A stretch of 64,000 bases of DNA from assembly GCF_040545475.1 (NCBI RefSeq), contig NZ_JBEPMA010000004.1:1-64000 (forward strand). Reading direction: 5' to 3'. The notes under the pieces are model-generated. The model saw only the letters and a program-made list of their open reading frames with translations. It made no database searches and was not told the origin of the DNA. The DNA is from Peptoniphilus_A olsenii (GTDB lineage Bacteria; Bacillota; Clostridia; Tissierellales; Peptoniphilaceae). Positions 25,996 through 34,858 of this stretch are shown here, piece after piece (position 1 is the stretch's first letter; the number at the start of each line of letters is the position of its first letter). Position numbers and translations under genes: made by a program.

Positions 25996-27018
25996 ATGGA
26001 TACGCGAAAAATAAATATCTTAAATGCCATAATTGAAGCATATATTGATATGCCAACTCCTGTTGGTTCACGGACTTTATCCAAAGAATATAATTTGGGT
26101 GTCAGTTCAGCGACCATAAGAAATGAGATGGCAGATCTCGAAGATCTTGGTTTTTTAAATAAACCTCATCAATCTGCTGGCAGGATACCATCAAATAAGG
26201 CTTATAGATTTTATGTCAATGAACTATATAAAAATTTTGTTGCCTATGAAGATAAAAAATATTCTGAAAATATAAAAAACAGATTGTTGCATATTTCGAA
26301 TGATTTAGAAGAATTTTACAAAAATACTGTTAATCTTTTAGCTGAAATAAGCAACTGCACATCTTACTTGGTAACTCCAGAAAGACCCGATACAACTATT
26401 AAAAGGCTAACTCTAGTAAAGTTAGATGAATATACTGCACTTTTAATATTGATTGGAAATAAGGGAATTGTTGAGAGACATTTTTTAGAAATATCTAATT
26501 TTGAAGATGAAGATTTTGAATATATTGAAAAAATCTTAAACCAAGAAATTTGTGGTATTGATTTTGAAAAGATTGAATCATTAAAAGTAACTTTGTCAAT
26601 GGATATGGCAAAATATGGAAAATTTATTTCCGAAATAATAAAATTAGCAAGAAACTTCAACAAAAAAGTTTCTGCTATAGAGATTTATTATGATGGTCTC
26701 ACAAATATTTTAAATTTTGATGAATATAAAGACCTGGATAGAGCAAGAGAGTTTATGGGTTTAATTGAAGACAGAGATTCTCTTATGGAAATTTTAAGTA
26801 ACGATTTATCATCGAATAAGATAGAAGTGATAATAGGGGATGAGAACGAAGCTGAGCTTATGAAGAAGAATTCTATTATCAGAGCTCCCTTTAATTCATC
26901 TTATGGTGTTTTGGGAAGTTTAGGCATAATTGGTCCTGTAAGAATTGATTATCCAAAACTCTTAAAAATAATTAAAGTATTTAGCGATGGCGTGGCAAAG
27001 GGTCTTGTAGAAATGTAG
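25996..27018 (+). CDS. hrcA: Heat-inducible transcription repressor HrcA
   Basis: 340 residues. N-terminal winged helix (MDTRKINILNAIIEAYIDMP, VGSRTLSKEYNLGVSSATIRNEM) that reads CIRCE, followed by the GAF-like and dimerisation parts ending GVLGSLGIIGPVRIDYPKL. It represses its own operon and needs GroE for activity in known systems; groESL is not in the window. The ATG at 25996 follows AAAGGAGGAG; an in-frame GTG at 25975 lies inside CIRCE and is rejected. First gene of hrcA-grpE-dnaK. Confidence 0.96.
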   Translation: MDTRKINILNAIIEAYIDMPTPVGSRTLSKEYNLGVSSATIRNEMADLEDLGFLNKPHQSAGRIPSNKAYRFYVNELYKNFVAYEDKKYSENIKNRLLHISNDLEEFYKNTVNLLAEISNCTSYLVTPERPDTTIKRLTLVKLDEYTALLILIGNKGIVERHFLEISNFEDEDFEYIEKILNQEICGIDFEKIESLKVTLSMDMAKYGKFISEIIKLARNFNKKVSAIEIYYDGLTNILNFDEYKDLDRAREFMGLIEDRDSLMEILSNDLSSNKIEVIIGDENEAELMKKNSIIRAPFNSSYGVLGSLGIIGPVRIDYPKLLKIIKVFSDGVAKGLVEM

Positions 27019-27030
27019 AGGGGTGTTTAA

Positions 27031-27585
27031 ATGGCAAGTGATGAAATAAAAAAAGATATTAAAGATGATAATCTTGATAATGAAAATATAGAAGAAAAAA
27101 CCGAAACTAATGAAACAGAAGACAGTACTAAAACAGCTGAAAAAGAGAAAAATGAGAATACAAATGATAAAGAATATGATGAATTAAAAGATAAATTTAT
27201 CAGACTTCAAGCAGATTTTACTAATTTCAAGAGAAGAACTGAAGAAGAAAAAAAGAATTATATAGAACTTGGAGTGAAAAAAGTAGTAAATAATTTACTA
27301 CCTGTAATAGACAATTTTGAAAGAGCAATGGACTCTGTCGAGGAAAAGGATAAGACTTATGACGGTATTAAAATGATTAAAGATCAATTGACAGAAGTGC
27401 TTGCAAAAGAAGGAATCGTTGAGATGAAAGCATTAGGAGAAGAATTTGATCCAACTTATCATCACGCTGTTTTAACAGAAGATAGCGATGAATATGATTC
27501 TGGAGTAGTTATTGAAGTATTGCAAAAAGGTTATTTAATTGAAGATAAAACACTTAGACCGGCTATGGTTAAAGTGTCACAGTGA
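27031..27585 (+). CDS. grpE: Nucleotide exchange factor GrpE
   Basis: 184 residues. The acidic, low-complexity N terminus (~50 residues of Glu/Asn/Thr/Lys) leads into the coiled-coil (YDELKDKFIRLQADFTNFKR) and the C-terminal beta domain (DPTYHHAVL, VLQKGYLIEDKTLRPAMVKV). It dimerises and releases ADP from DnaK. Lies 12 bases after hrcA and 22 before dnaK in the CIRCE-controlled operon. Confidence 0.96.
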   Translation: MASDEIKKDIKDDNLDNENIEEKTETNETEDSTKTAEKEKNENTNDKEYDELKDKFIRLQADFTNFKRRTEEEKKNYIELGVKKVVNNLLPVIDNFERAMDSVEEKDKTYDGIKMIKDQLTEVLAKEGIVEMKALGEEFDPTYHHAVLTEDSDEYDSGVVIEVLQKGYLIEDKTLRPAMVKVSQ

Positions 27586-27607
27586 TTAATTTAGGAGGAA
27601 AATTAAT

Positions 27608-29428
27608 ATGGGAAAAATTATAGGAATTGATTTAGGTACAACTAACTCTGCAGTGGCAGTTATGGAAGGTGGAGACGCCGTAATAATACCAAATATTGAA
27701 GGCAATAGAACAACTCCATCAGTAGTTGCATTTACTAAAGACGGTGAAAGACTTGTAGGTGAAACTGCAAAAAGACAAGCAATCACAAATCCTGATAGAA
27801 CAATTCAGTCTATAAAAAGACATATGGGTAGTGATTACGAAATCAAAGTTGATTCAAAAACTTACACTCCACAAGATATTTCTGCGATGATTCTACAAAA
27901 ATTGAAGTCTGATGCTGAATCATATCTAGGAGAAAAAATTACAGAAGCTGTTATAACTGTTCCAGCATACTTTACAGATGCTCAAAGACAAGCAACAAAA
28001 GATGCAGGAAGAATTGCAGGCCTTGATGTAAAAAGAATTGTAAATGAACCAACGGCTGCAGCTCTTGCTTATGGCGAAGATAAAGACAGCGGTTCACAAA
28101 CTGTTATGGTTTATGACCTTGGTGGTGGAACATTTGATGTTTCTATTCTAGAACTTTCTGATGGAGTATTTGAAGTTCACTCAACTAGGGGTAATAATAA
28201 ACTCGGTGGAGATGACTTTGACAATAAATTAATCGACTATATTGCTGAAGAATTTAAAAAAGAAAATGGTATTGATTTAAAAGCTGACAAAATGAGTTTA
28301 CAAAGACTTAAAGAAGCAGCTGAAAAAGCTAAAAAAGAATTATCTTCAACAATGAGTACTAATATTAACTTGCCATTCATTACAGCAAGTCAATCTGGTC
28401 CACTACACTTAAATATGGATATATCACGTGCTAAATTTGATGAATTGACACAAGATTTAGTTAAGATGACTGAGGGACCTGTAAAAGATGCATTATCAGA
28501 TGCAGGTCTTACTGCAAATGATATTGATAAAGTTCTTCTTGTTGGTGGTTCAACAAGAATACCTGCAGTACAAGAATGTATCAAAAAATTAACAGGAAAA
28601 CAACCTCAAAAAGATATAAACCCTGATGAATGTGTAGCACTTGGTGCAGCTATTCAAGGTGGAGTTTTATCTGGTGATGTAAAAGATTTACTTTTACTTG
28701 ATGTAACACCACTTTCTTTAGGAATTGAAACAATGGGTAATATCACAACAAGACTAATTGAAAGAAACACAACTATTCCTACTAAAAAGTCTCAAACTTT
28801 TACTACAGCAGCTGACAATCAAACTTCAGTTGAAATTCATGTTCTTCAAGGTGAAAGACAAATGGCAAAAGATAATGTTACTCTTGGTAGATTTACACTA
28901 GATGGTATTGCACCAGCAAGAAGAGGAGTTCCTCAAATCGAAGTAACATTTGATATTGACGCAAATGGTATAGTTAATGTAAGTGCAAAAGATTTAGGTA
29001 CTGGAAAAGAACAACACATCACAATCACTTCTTCTACTAATTTAAATGAAGAAGAAATTGAAAAGAAAGTTAAAGAAGCAGAAATGTATGCAAAAGAAGA
29101 TGAAAAGAAAAAAGATTTAATCGAAGCAAAAAATAATGCTGATTCTATCATCTATCAATCTGAAAACACTCTAAAAGATGTTGAAGGCAAAATTTCTGAC
29201 GATGACAAGAATAAAATTGAATCTGCAATTGAAAACTTAAAAGCAGTTAAAGATTCAGAAGATGTCGAAGATATCAAAGCTAAAACTGAAGAACTAACAC
29301 AAGCTTTCTACTCAATTTCTGAACAAATCTATAAAAATTCTCAAGAAGGACAAGCTACTGGAGAACAAACACAAGATGATGATGTAGTAGATGCGGATTA
29401 TGAAGTTGTTGACGAGGACGAAGAATAA
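27608..29428 (+). CDS. dnaK: Hsp70 chaperone DnaK
   Basis: 606 residues. Actin-like ATPase domain beginning GKIIGIDLGTTNSAVAVM, with VYDLGGGTFDVSIL and VLLVGGSTRIPAVQE, then the peptide-binding domain (DVTPLSLGIETMG) and helical lid. It lacks the extra N-terminal loop found in proteobacterial DnaK, as usual for Gram-positives. The tail ends in an acidic stretch, DADYEVVDEDEE. Ribosome site AGGAGG. Last gene of the hrcA operon, as a terminator follows. Confidence 0.98.
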   Translation: MGKIIGIDLGTTNSAVAVMEGGDAVIIPNIEGNRTTPSVVAFTKDGERLVGETAKRQAITNPDRTIQSIKRHMGSDYEIKVDSKTYTPQDISAMILQKLKSDAESYLGEKITEAVITVPAYFTDAQRQATKDAGRIAGLDVKRIVNEPTAAALAYGEDKDSGSQTVMVYDLGGGTFDVSILELSDGVFEVHSTRGNNKLGGDDFDNKLIDYIAEEFKKENGIDLKADKMSLQRLKEAAEKAKKELSSTMSTNINLPFITASQSGPLHLNMDISRAKFDELTQDLVKMTEGPVKDALSDAGLTANDIDKVLLVGGSTRIPAVQECIKKLTGKQPQKDINPDECVALGAAIQGGVLSGDVKDLLLLDVTPLSLGIETMGNITTRLIERNTTIPTKKSQTFTTAADNQTSVEIHVLQGERQMAKDNVTLGRFTLDGIAPARRGVPQIEVTFDIDANGIVNVSAKDLGTGKEQHITITSSTNLNEEEIEKKVKEAEMYAKEDEKKKDLIEAKNNADSIIYQSENTLKDVEGKISDDDKNKIESAIENLKAVKDSEDVEDIKAKTEELTQAFYSISEQIYKNSQEGQATGEQTQDDDVVDADYEVVDEDEE

Positions 29429-29443
29429 TTTTAATTAAATAAA

Positions 29444-29480
29444 AAATGTTGCAGGGAGTTTTCCTTGCAATATTTTTTTG
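29444..29480 (+). terminator. Terminator between dnaK and dnaJ
   Basis: ATGTTGCAGGG pairs with CCTTGCAATAT (two G-U pairs), six-base loop, then a run of seven T. It separates dnaJ from the CIRCE-controlled transcript at least in part. Confidence 0.8.
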
Positions 29481-29535
29481 CACTTTATTTTTGTTCCTTT
29501 TTGTATTAAAATATAAGTTCGATTTGGGGTGAATA

Positions 29536-30660
29536 ATGAGAAATTTTTATGAAATATTGGGTGTGGATAAAAATGCTCAAATAGATGAAATAAAAAAATC
29601 ATATAAAAAACTAGCTAAAAAATATCATCCGGATCTTAATCCTGGTGATGAAGAAGCTGAAACTAAATTTAAAGAAATTTCTTATGCCTATGAAGTATTG
29701 TCTGATGATAAAAAAAGACAAATCTATGATGTATATGGCGAAGAAGGTTTAAATGGAAATGTGGGAGGCAGCCAAGGTTTTGGTGGATTTTCAGATATTT
29801 TCGATGATATATTTGATATTTTTGGCGGTTCTAGAGGTTCAAGATATGAATATAGAAACGCAAAAGACATGCCAAAAAAAGGGCCTGATAGCAGAGTAGA
29901 AATATCTTTAGATTTCTTTGAAGCAATATTTGGTACTGAAAAAGAAATATCGGTAAAAATTAATGAAGAATGCTCACATTGTCATGGTGAAAAAATGGAG
30001 CCAGGTACTTCTAAACATACCTGTGATAAATGTAATGGAACAGGAGAGATTCATATTGAACAGAATACACCATTTGGAAGATTCGTAAGAACATCTACCT
30101 GTGATAAATGTAATGGAACTGGCGAAATCATTGATGAACCTTGTAAAGTATGCCATGGACGAGGGAAGGTACAAAAAGTTAAAAAACTAAAAGTGCGTAT
30201 TCCAGCAGGAGTAGATTCTGGAAATATTATTCCTCTAGTAGAACAAGGTTCGGTTGGTGAAAATGGCGGACCAAAGGGTGATATTTATGTATATATTAGA
30301 GTTAAATCTGATCCAGTGTTTAAAAGAGAAGGAAATGATATCTATTTAAATATACCAATCTCTTATCCTGATGCAGTTCTTGGAGCAAAAATAAAAGTAC
30401 CTACACTAAAAAAGTTAGTGGATTATGATATACCTAAAGGTACTCAAGGTGGAACGGTATTTAAACTTAAAGGTGAAGGTGTACCTTTTGTAAATAGAGA
30501 AAATAAAAAGGGAGATCTTTATTTTCAAGTAAAAATAATTATACCTAAAGAGGTTACTGATGACCAAAGAGAACTTTTGGAGCAGCTTAGGGACAAAGAG
30601 CCAGAAGTTACTGAAAACAAAAAGTCATTTTTGGATAAATTAAAAGACCTGTTTGACTAA
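29536..30660 (+). CDS. dnaJ: Hsp40 co-chaperone DnaJ
   Basis: 374 residues. J-domain with HPD in KKYHPDLNPGDEEA, a Gly/Phe-rich segment, a zinc domain with four CxxCxGxG-type motifs (CSHCHGEK, two CDKCNGTGEI, CKVCHGRG), and the C-terminal substrate-binding domain. It stimulates DnaK ATPase and delivers clients. The two middle zinc motifs are encoded by an identical 23-base stretch (30019-30041 and 30097-30119), forced by protein repetition. A terminator upstream and the 55-base gap suggest partly independent expression, but I see no strong promoter there. Confidence 0.97.
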   Translation: MRNFYEILGVDKNAQIDEIKKSYKKLAKKYHPDLNPGDEEAETKFKEISYAYEVLSDDKKRQIYDVYGEEGLNGNVGGSQGFGGFSDIFDDIFDIFGGSRGSRYEYRNAKDMPKKGPDSRVEISLDFFEAIFGTEKEISVKINEECSHCHGEKMEPGTSKHTCDKCNGTGEIHIEQNTPFGRFVRTSTCDKCNGTGEIIDEPCKVCHGRGKVQKVKKLKVRIPAGVDSGNIIPLVEQGSVGENGGPKGDIYVYIRVKSDPVFKREGNDIYLNIPISYPDAVLGAKIKVPTLKKLVDYDIPKGTQGGTVFKLKGEGVPFVNRENKKGDLYFQVKIIIPKEVTDDQRELLEQLRDKEPEVTENKKSFLDKLKDLFD

Positions 30661-30662
30661 TT

Positions 30663-30712
30663 AAAATAATCTAGAGTATGAGTTATAAACTTGTATTTTA
30701 GATTATTTTTTA
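30663..30712 (+). terminator. Terminator of dnaJ
   Basis: AAAATAATCTA (30663-30673) pairs with TAGATTATTTT (30699-30709), followed by T-rich sequence. Confidence 0.7.
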
Positions 30713-30786
30713 TTATTTGACATTTTTTAATTTTTTTATTGAACATCAGCAAAAATTTGTTATTAGTAGTTTTTTATTTTATTAAA

Positions 30787-30815
30787 TTGTATTAAAATTT
30801 TTGTTAATATATAAT
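30787..30815 (+). promoter_or_regulatory. Promoter of the prmA-rsmE-mtaB operon
   Basis: TTGTAT (30787-30792), a 17-bp spacer and TATAAT (30810-30815), with the ribosome site AGGTGA seven bases after the -10 region. Confidence 0.7.
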
Positions 30816-30832
30816 GAAGACAGGTGATTAAA

Positions 30833-31741
30833 TTGAAATACATTGAAATGGATATTAAAACAAAAATAAAAAATAGAAATGAAATTTTAGGTGTTTTGTA
30901 TGATTTTGATATTTATACTATTGAAGAAATATCAGAAAATATAATTGATGAGTTAAATCAAGATGAGAGAGATTGGGACTTTATTGATTATCCAATTCTT
31001 GATGTTAAAGACGATGAATTAATTTTAAAAACATATCCGGAAAACTTATCGTCAGCAGAAGAAATTAAAACTGCGATTGAAAACAGAAATTTAGGTATTT
31101 GCACTACTTATGAAAAAGATGATGAGGACTGGGCAAATAATTGGAAAAAATATTATAAACCTTTAGAAATCGGCAAAAAATTAGCAATTGTGCCAATGTG
31201 GGAAGAATATGAGTCAAAAGACAATAGAATTGAAATAATTATAAATCCTGGAATGGCTTTTGGTACAGGAACACATGAGTCCACTTATATGTGTTTAGAA
31301 ATGCTTGAAAAATATGTAAAAACAAAGGATGTTGTTTTTGATATTGGTTGTGGTTCTGGCATTCTTGCAATATCAGCTTTAAAGCTTGGTGCTGAGCACG
31401 CTTTGGCAGTAGATATTGATGATAAATGCATTGATGCAACTTTAGAAAATGCAAAGCTAAATGATTTATCTGAAAAAATTGATGTAAAAAAAGGCAATTT
31501 ACTTGATGTTGTAAAAGGTGATGCCAATATAATTGTTTCAAATATTATAGCTGAAATCATAGTTGACGAGATAAAAAATCTCAAAAATCATTTAAATGAC
31601 GGTGGCATATTTATTTGTTCTGGTATTATATCACAGAGAAGAGATATGGTAGTTGATGCACTTGAAGAAAGCGGATTTGATATAATTGATGAAAAATCAA
31701 AGAATAATTGGATTGCAATTGTAGGAAAATTAAATGTATAG
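30833..31741 (+). CDS. prmA: Ribosomal protein L11 methyltransferase
   Basis: 302 residues. N-terminal substrate-recognition domain, then a class I SAM methyltransferase fold: MAFGTGTHEST, VFDIGCGSGILAISALKLGA, and catalytic-site motif IVSNIIAEII. PrmA trimethylates L11 residues. TTG at 30833 is preferred because AGGTGA lies six bases upstream; the GTG at 30824 overlaps that site. The 3' end overlaps rsmE by 8 bases. prmA-rsmE-mtaB after dnaJ is the conserved Firmicute order. Confidence 0.93.
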   Translation: MKYIEMDIKTKIKNRNEILGVLYDFDIYTIEEISENIIDELNQDERDWDFIDYPILDVKDDELILKTYPENLSSAEEIKTAIENRNLGICTTYEKDDEDWANNWKKYYKPLEIGKKLAIVPMWEEYESKDNRIEIIINPGMAFGTGTHESTYMCLEMLEKYVKTKDVVFDIGCGSGILAISALKLGAEHALAVDIDDKCIDATLENAKLNDLSEKIDVKKGNLLDVVKGDANIIVSNIIAEIIVDEIKNLKNHLNDGGIFICSGIISQRRDMVVDALEESGFDIIDEKSKNNWIAIVGKLNV

Positions 31742-32429
31742 ATTTTTTGAAAATAGAAATTTTGAAGAAAATACCAATTTATCGGAAGATAATTTACACC
31801 ATCTTAAAAATGTAATTAGAATCGAAGATGGAGAGGAATTTCAAGTAGTATTTAAAGATGGAATTTTTGCGTTTGAAATAGAAGATAATAAAATAATAAA
31901 AAAATATGAGATTAAAAACTCCAATGAGTCACCAATAAGACTTTCCCTTTTTTTTGGAATTTTAAAAGGGAATAAAAATGAAGATGTTTTAAAACATGCC
32001 ACAGAAATAGGTGTCAGTGATTTTTATCCGGTTTCCATGGATAGGTCCATTTCAGATATTTCAAAAAAATTCGAAAAGAAGAAAGAGAGATTTCAAAAAG
32101 TCGTTGAGGCTGCTGCAAAACAGTCAAAACGAGATATAATTCCCATTGTTCATAATCTAGTAAAAACAGACGATATCAAAAAATTTGAGAAAGATATAGT
32201 CATATGCTACGAAGACGAAAATAAAATAGAACTTGGGGATATAATTAAAGATTTATCAAATGATATAGCTTTAGTTATTGGGCCAGAAGGTGGTCTTTCG
32301 GAAAGAGAAATTTCTCTTTTTAAAGACGAATATAAAGTAGGATTAGGAAGAAGAATTTTAAGAGCTGAGACTGCATCTATAGTTGCAGCTTTTTATATAA
32401 TACATGGCAAGGAGTGTTTAGATGGATAA
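31734..32429 (+). CDS. rsmE: 16S rRNA m3U1498 methyltransferase RsmE
   Basis: 231 residues. N-terminal PUA-like domain (HHLKNVIRIEDGEEFQVVF), then the SPOUT knot methyltransferase with KQSKRDIIP, ALVIGPEGGLSEREI and LGRRILRAETASIVAAF. It methylates U1498 of 16S rRNA in the decoding region. Overlaps prmA at its start and mtaB at its end by 8 bases each, pointing to coupled translation. Confidence 0.95.
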   Translation: MYRFFENRNFEENTNLSEDNLHHLKNVIRIEDGEEFQVVFKDGIFAFEIEDNKIIKKYEIKNSNESPIRLSLFFGILKGNKNEDVLKHATEIGVSDFYPVSMDRSISDISKKFEKKKERFQKVVEAAAKQSKRDIIPIVHNLVKTDDIKKFEKDIVICYEDENKIELGDIIKDLSNDIALVIGPEGGLSEREISLFKDEYKVGLGRRILRAETASIVAAFYIIHGKECLDG

Positions 32430-33714
32430 AACTTTTTCTATACTCACGCTAGGTTGCAAAGTAAATCAATATGAATCAGAAGCGATGAGTGAGTTATTTG
32501 AAAAAGAAGGTTATACTCAAGTAGAAAATGAAGATTATAGTGATGTTTATATTGTAAACACATGCACTGTGACAAATCTTTCTGATAGAAAATCAAGACA
32601 ATTTATTAGACGTGCTAAAAGACAAAATCCAAACTCTATAGTGGCAGTTGTCGGTTGCTATTCACAAGTAAGTCCTGGTGAGGTTAAGAACATAGAAGGT
32701 GTGGATGTAGTAATTGGTACAACTGATAGGAATAGAATTGTAAATTTAGTAGAAGAGGCAAAATCTGGTACAAAAATTAATATAGTAAGAGATTTAAAGA
32801 ATGTGCGTGAATTTGCCAATACTACAAATTTTGATAGCAATAATAGAACTAGAGCTTATATGAAAGTCCAAGATGGTTGTAATAGATTTTGCACTTATTG
32901 TATCATTCCGTATGCTAGAGGTCCTATAAGGTCACGAGATATAGAAGATGCAGTAGATGAAGCTGAAGTTTTAGCAGATTCAGGTTTTAAAGAAATTATA
33001 TTGACAGGAATTCATATTGGAAGTTTTGGAAAAGATAAGGGAGATAAAAGGCTAATAGATTTAATTGAACAAATAGCTCAAGTAGATGGAATCGAAAGAA
33101 TTAGGCTCTCTTCAGTCGAACCAAATATAATAGATGATGACTTTATGAAGAGAGCAGTTGCAACAAATAAACTATGTGATCATTTCCATTTGTCATTACA
33201 GAGTGGTTCAAATAAAGTTTTAAAAGCCATGAATAGGCATTATACAAGAGAAGAATATATTAAAAAAACTAATATAATAAAAAAATATATGCCAATGGCT
33301 GGTCTTACAACTGATATCATTGTTGGTTTTCCAGGAGAAACTGAAGAGGATTTTGAAGATTCAGTATCAATAGTAAAAGAAGTCGGATTTTCAAAAATTC
33401 ATGTATTCAAATATTCAAAAAGAAAGAATACTCCAGCAGCTAAAATGAACAATCAAGTCGATGGCAATATTAAGAAAAAACGTTCTGACAAGTTGATAAA
33501 AGTTGGTGAAATATACAGCGAAAAGTTTAAGAGATTAAATATGAATATACCTAAATCTGTTTTATTTGAAGAACAACATGATAATGAGTATTATGGATAT
33601 ACTACAAACTATATTAGAGTGAAGGCAAAATCAGATGTAGATTTAACAAATAAAATTAAACAAGTTGAAATTTTAGATACTGAAGAATTGGCCAGTTGTA
33701 AAATATTAGATTAA
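32422..33714 (+). CDS. mtaB: tRNA t6A37 methylthiotransferase MtaB
   Basis: 430 residues. UPF0004 domain with cluster cysteines in LGCKVNQYESEAM, NTCTVTN and VVGCYSQ, the radical-SAM motif CNRFCTYCIIPYARG, and a C-terminal TRAM domain. It converts t6A37 to ms2t6A37 in tRNAs reading ANN codons, using two [4Fe-4S] clusters. Each reaction consumes SAM radically, releasing 5'-deoxyadenosine. Overlaps rsmE and is followed 11 bases later by the DUF1284 gene. Confidence 0.95.
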   Translation: MDKTFSILTLGCKVNQYESEAMSELFEKEGYTQVENEDYSDVYIVNTCTVTNLSDRKSRQFIRRAKRQNPNSIVAVVGCYSQVSPGEVKNIEGVDVVIGTTDRNRIVNLVEEAKSGTKINIVRDLKNVREFANTTNFDSNNRTRAYMKVQDGCNRFCTYCIIPYARGPIRSRDIEDAVDEAEVLADSGFKEIILTGIHIGSFGKDKGDKRLIDLIEQIAQVDGIERIRLSSVEPNIIDDDFMKRAVATNKLCDHFHLSLQSGSNKVLKAMNRHYTREEYIKKTNIIKKYMPMAGLTTDIIVGFPGETEEDFEDSVSIVKEVGFSKIHVFKYSKRKNTPAAKMNNQVDGNIKKKRSDKLIKVGEIYSEKFKRLNMNIPKSVLFEEQHDNEYYGYTTNYIRVKAKSDVDLTNKIKQVEILDTEELASCKILD

Positions 33715-33725
33715 TAGGAGTATAA

Positions 33726-34118
33726 ATGCTAAATATAAGAGCACACCATATATTGTGTACTGAAAATTTTGTTGGAGAAGGATATAGTGACAGTTTTTCT
33801 AAGAATATGTCTAAAATAATTTCTAAACTCAAAGAAAATCCAAAAGTAAGACTAATCGCTTCTGTTGATGATATCTGTAAAGCTTGTCCTGAAAATGATG
33901 GAAAAAGATGTAGTGATTATGAAAAAGTAAAAAATTATGATTTAAAAGTTTTAGAATATCTTGGACTTTTTAAAAATCAAATTATTAACTGGGATGATGT
34001 AAAAAAAGCATCACATGATATAATATTTAAAGGACATAGACGTACTGAAATATGTGAAGATTGCAAATGGAATGGTTTGTGTCTTGAGATAGAAAGTAGT
34101 AAATTTAAAAGGAGGTAG
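33726..34118 (+). CDS. DUF1284-family cysteine-rich protein
   Basis: 130 residues starting LNIRAHHILCTENFVGEGYS, the DUF1284 signature, with further cysteines in DDICKACPENDGKRCSDYE and CEDCKWNGLC. Seven cysteines in a small cytosolic protein suggest an Fe-S or metal site, but the function of the family is not known to me. It lies between mtaB and the HIT gene in the same operon, ribosome site AGGAG. Confidence 0.8.
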   Translation: MLNIRAHHILCTENFVGEGYSDSFSKNMSKIISKLKENPKVRLIASVDDICKACPENDGKRCSDYEKVKNYDLKVLEYLGLFKNQIINWDDVKKASHDIIFKGHRRTEICEDCKWNGLCLEIESSKFKRR

Positions 34119-34120
34119 TT

Positions 34121-34459
34121 ATGGACTGTTTATTTTGCAATATAATAAAAGGAGAAATTCCTTCAACAAAACTTTATGAGGACGATTTAGTTTATGCATT
34201 TAGAGATATTGATCCTCAAGCCCCAACTCACTTTTTGATTATTCCAAAAGAGCATATATCATCTGCCGATGAACTAAAAGAAGAGCATAAGTCTCTTATA
34301 GGTCATATATTTTTGGTTGCTAAAGATTTATGTGCAAAAGAAGGATTAACAAAGGGGTATAGAATAGTAAATAATTGTAAAGAAGATGGAGGACAAACAG
34401 TAGATCATCTTCATTTCCATGTTCTTGGTGGGAGAAGTTTGAATTGGCCACCAGGCTGA
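34121..34459 (+). CDS. HIT-family nucleotide-binding hydrolase (HinT-like)
   Basis: 112 residues, a normal HinT length. MDCLFCNIIKGEIPSTKLYED is the typical opening and HLHFHVLGG is the histidine triad. HinT proteins hydrolyse adenosine phosphoramidates such as aminoacyl-AMP. AAAGGAGG ribosome site two bases after the DUF1284 stop. It is the last gene before the rpsU promoter. The 130 bases between its stop and that promoter show no other feature. Confidence 0.93.
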   Translation: MDCLFCNIIKGEIPSTKLYEDDLVYAFRDIDPQAPTHFLIIPKEHISSADELKEEHKSLIGHIFLVAKDLCAKEGLTKGYRIVNNCKEDGGQTVDHLHFHVLGGRSLNWPPG

Positions 34460-34589
34460 TAAAATATATATCAGAATATTTTTGATATTATTTATAATTG
34501 ATAAAAAATGCAATGTAAATTCAAAGTAATATTTTTAAAAAATATCTCAATTTTAAAAGCAATAAATTTTACGTAATTTTAAAATAATA

Positions 34590-34618
34590 TTGAAGTTTTA
34601 TATCCAATAAGTTATAAT
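34590..34618 (+). promoter_or_regulatory. Promoter of rpsU-yqeY
   Basis: TTGAAG (34590-34595), 17-bp spacer, TATAAT (34613-34618). Predicted RNA start near 34625, giving a ~43-nt leader. Confidence 0.75.
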
Positions 34619-34629
34619 TGAACTACATT

Positions 34630-34661
34630 GCCGTAAGGCTACTCTTTTCTACGAGAGGAGG
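34630..34661 (+). promoter_or_regulatory. Short structured leader of rpsU
   Basis: GCC-GTAA-GGC (34630-34639) can form a tight tetraloop hairpin. CTCT (34642-34645) can pair with AGAG (34654-34657), which is part of the Shine-Dalgarno AGAGGAGG. This would allow autogenous control by S21, but the helices are very short and the idea is speculative. Confidence 0.25.
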
Positions 34662-34667
34662 TTTAAA

Positions 34668-34847
34668 ATGTCCGAAATCAAGGTTGGAGAAAATGAATCA
34701 CTTGACAATGCGTTAAAGAGATTCAAAAGACAATGTGCCAGCAGTGGCGTTCTTAAAGAAGTAAGAAAAAGAGAACACTACGAAAAACCAAGTGTTAGAA
34801 GAAAGAAAAAATCTGAAGAGGCACGCAGAAAAAAACACAGATACTAA
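34668..34847 (+). CDS. rpsU: 30S ribosomal protein bS21
   Basis: 59 codons, found by reading the frame between the HIT and yqeY genes. The product starts MSEIKVGENESLDNALKRFK, continues with CASSGVLKEVRKREHYEKPS and ends in a run of Arg/Lys, the bS21 pattern. It binds the 30S platform near the anti-Shine-Dalgarno region and aids initiation. AGAGGAGG ribosome site six bases upstream; own promoter. rpsU-yqeY is a conserved pair, with yqeY 11 bases downstream. Confidence 0.95.
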   Translation: MSEIKVGENESLDNALKRFKRQCASSGVLKEVRKREHYEKPSVRRKKKSEEARRKKHRY

Positions 34848-34858
34848 GGGGTGTTCTT

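Noticed and set aside
30019..30119. 23-bp direct repeat
   Set aside because: It encodes two copies of the DnaJ zinc-finger motif CDKCNGTGE and is explained by protein repetition, not by a mobile or regulatory repeat.
31239..31584. Two overlapping minus-strand open frames within prmA
   Set aside because: They are His/Gln- or Ser/Phe-rich antisense reflections of the PrmA frame, without ribosome sites or family similarity.
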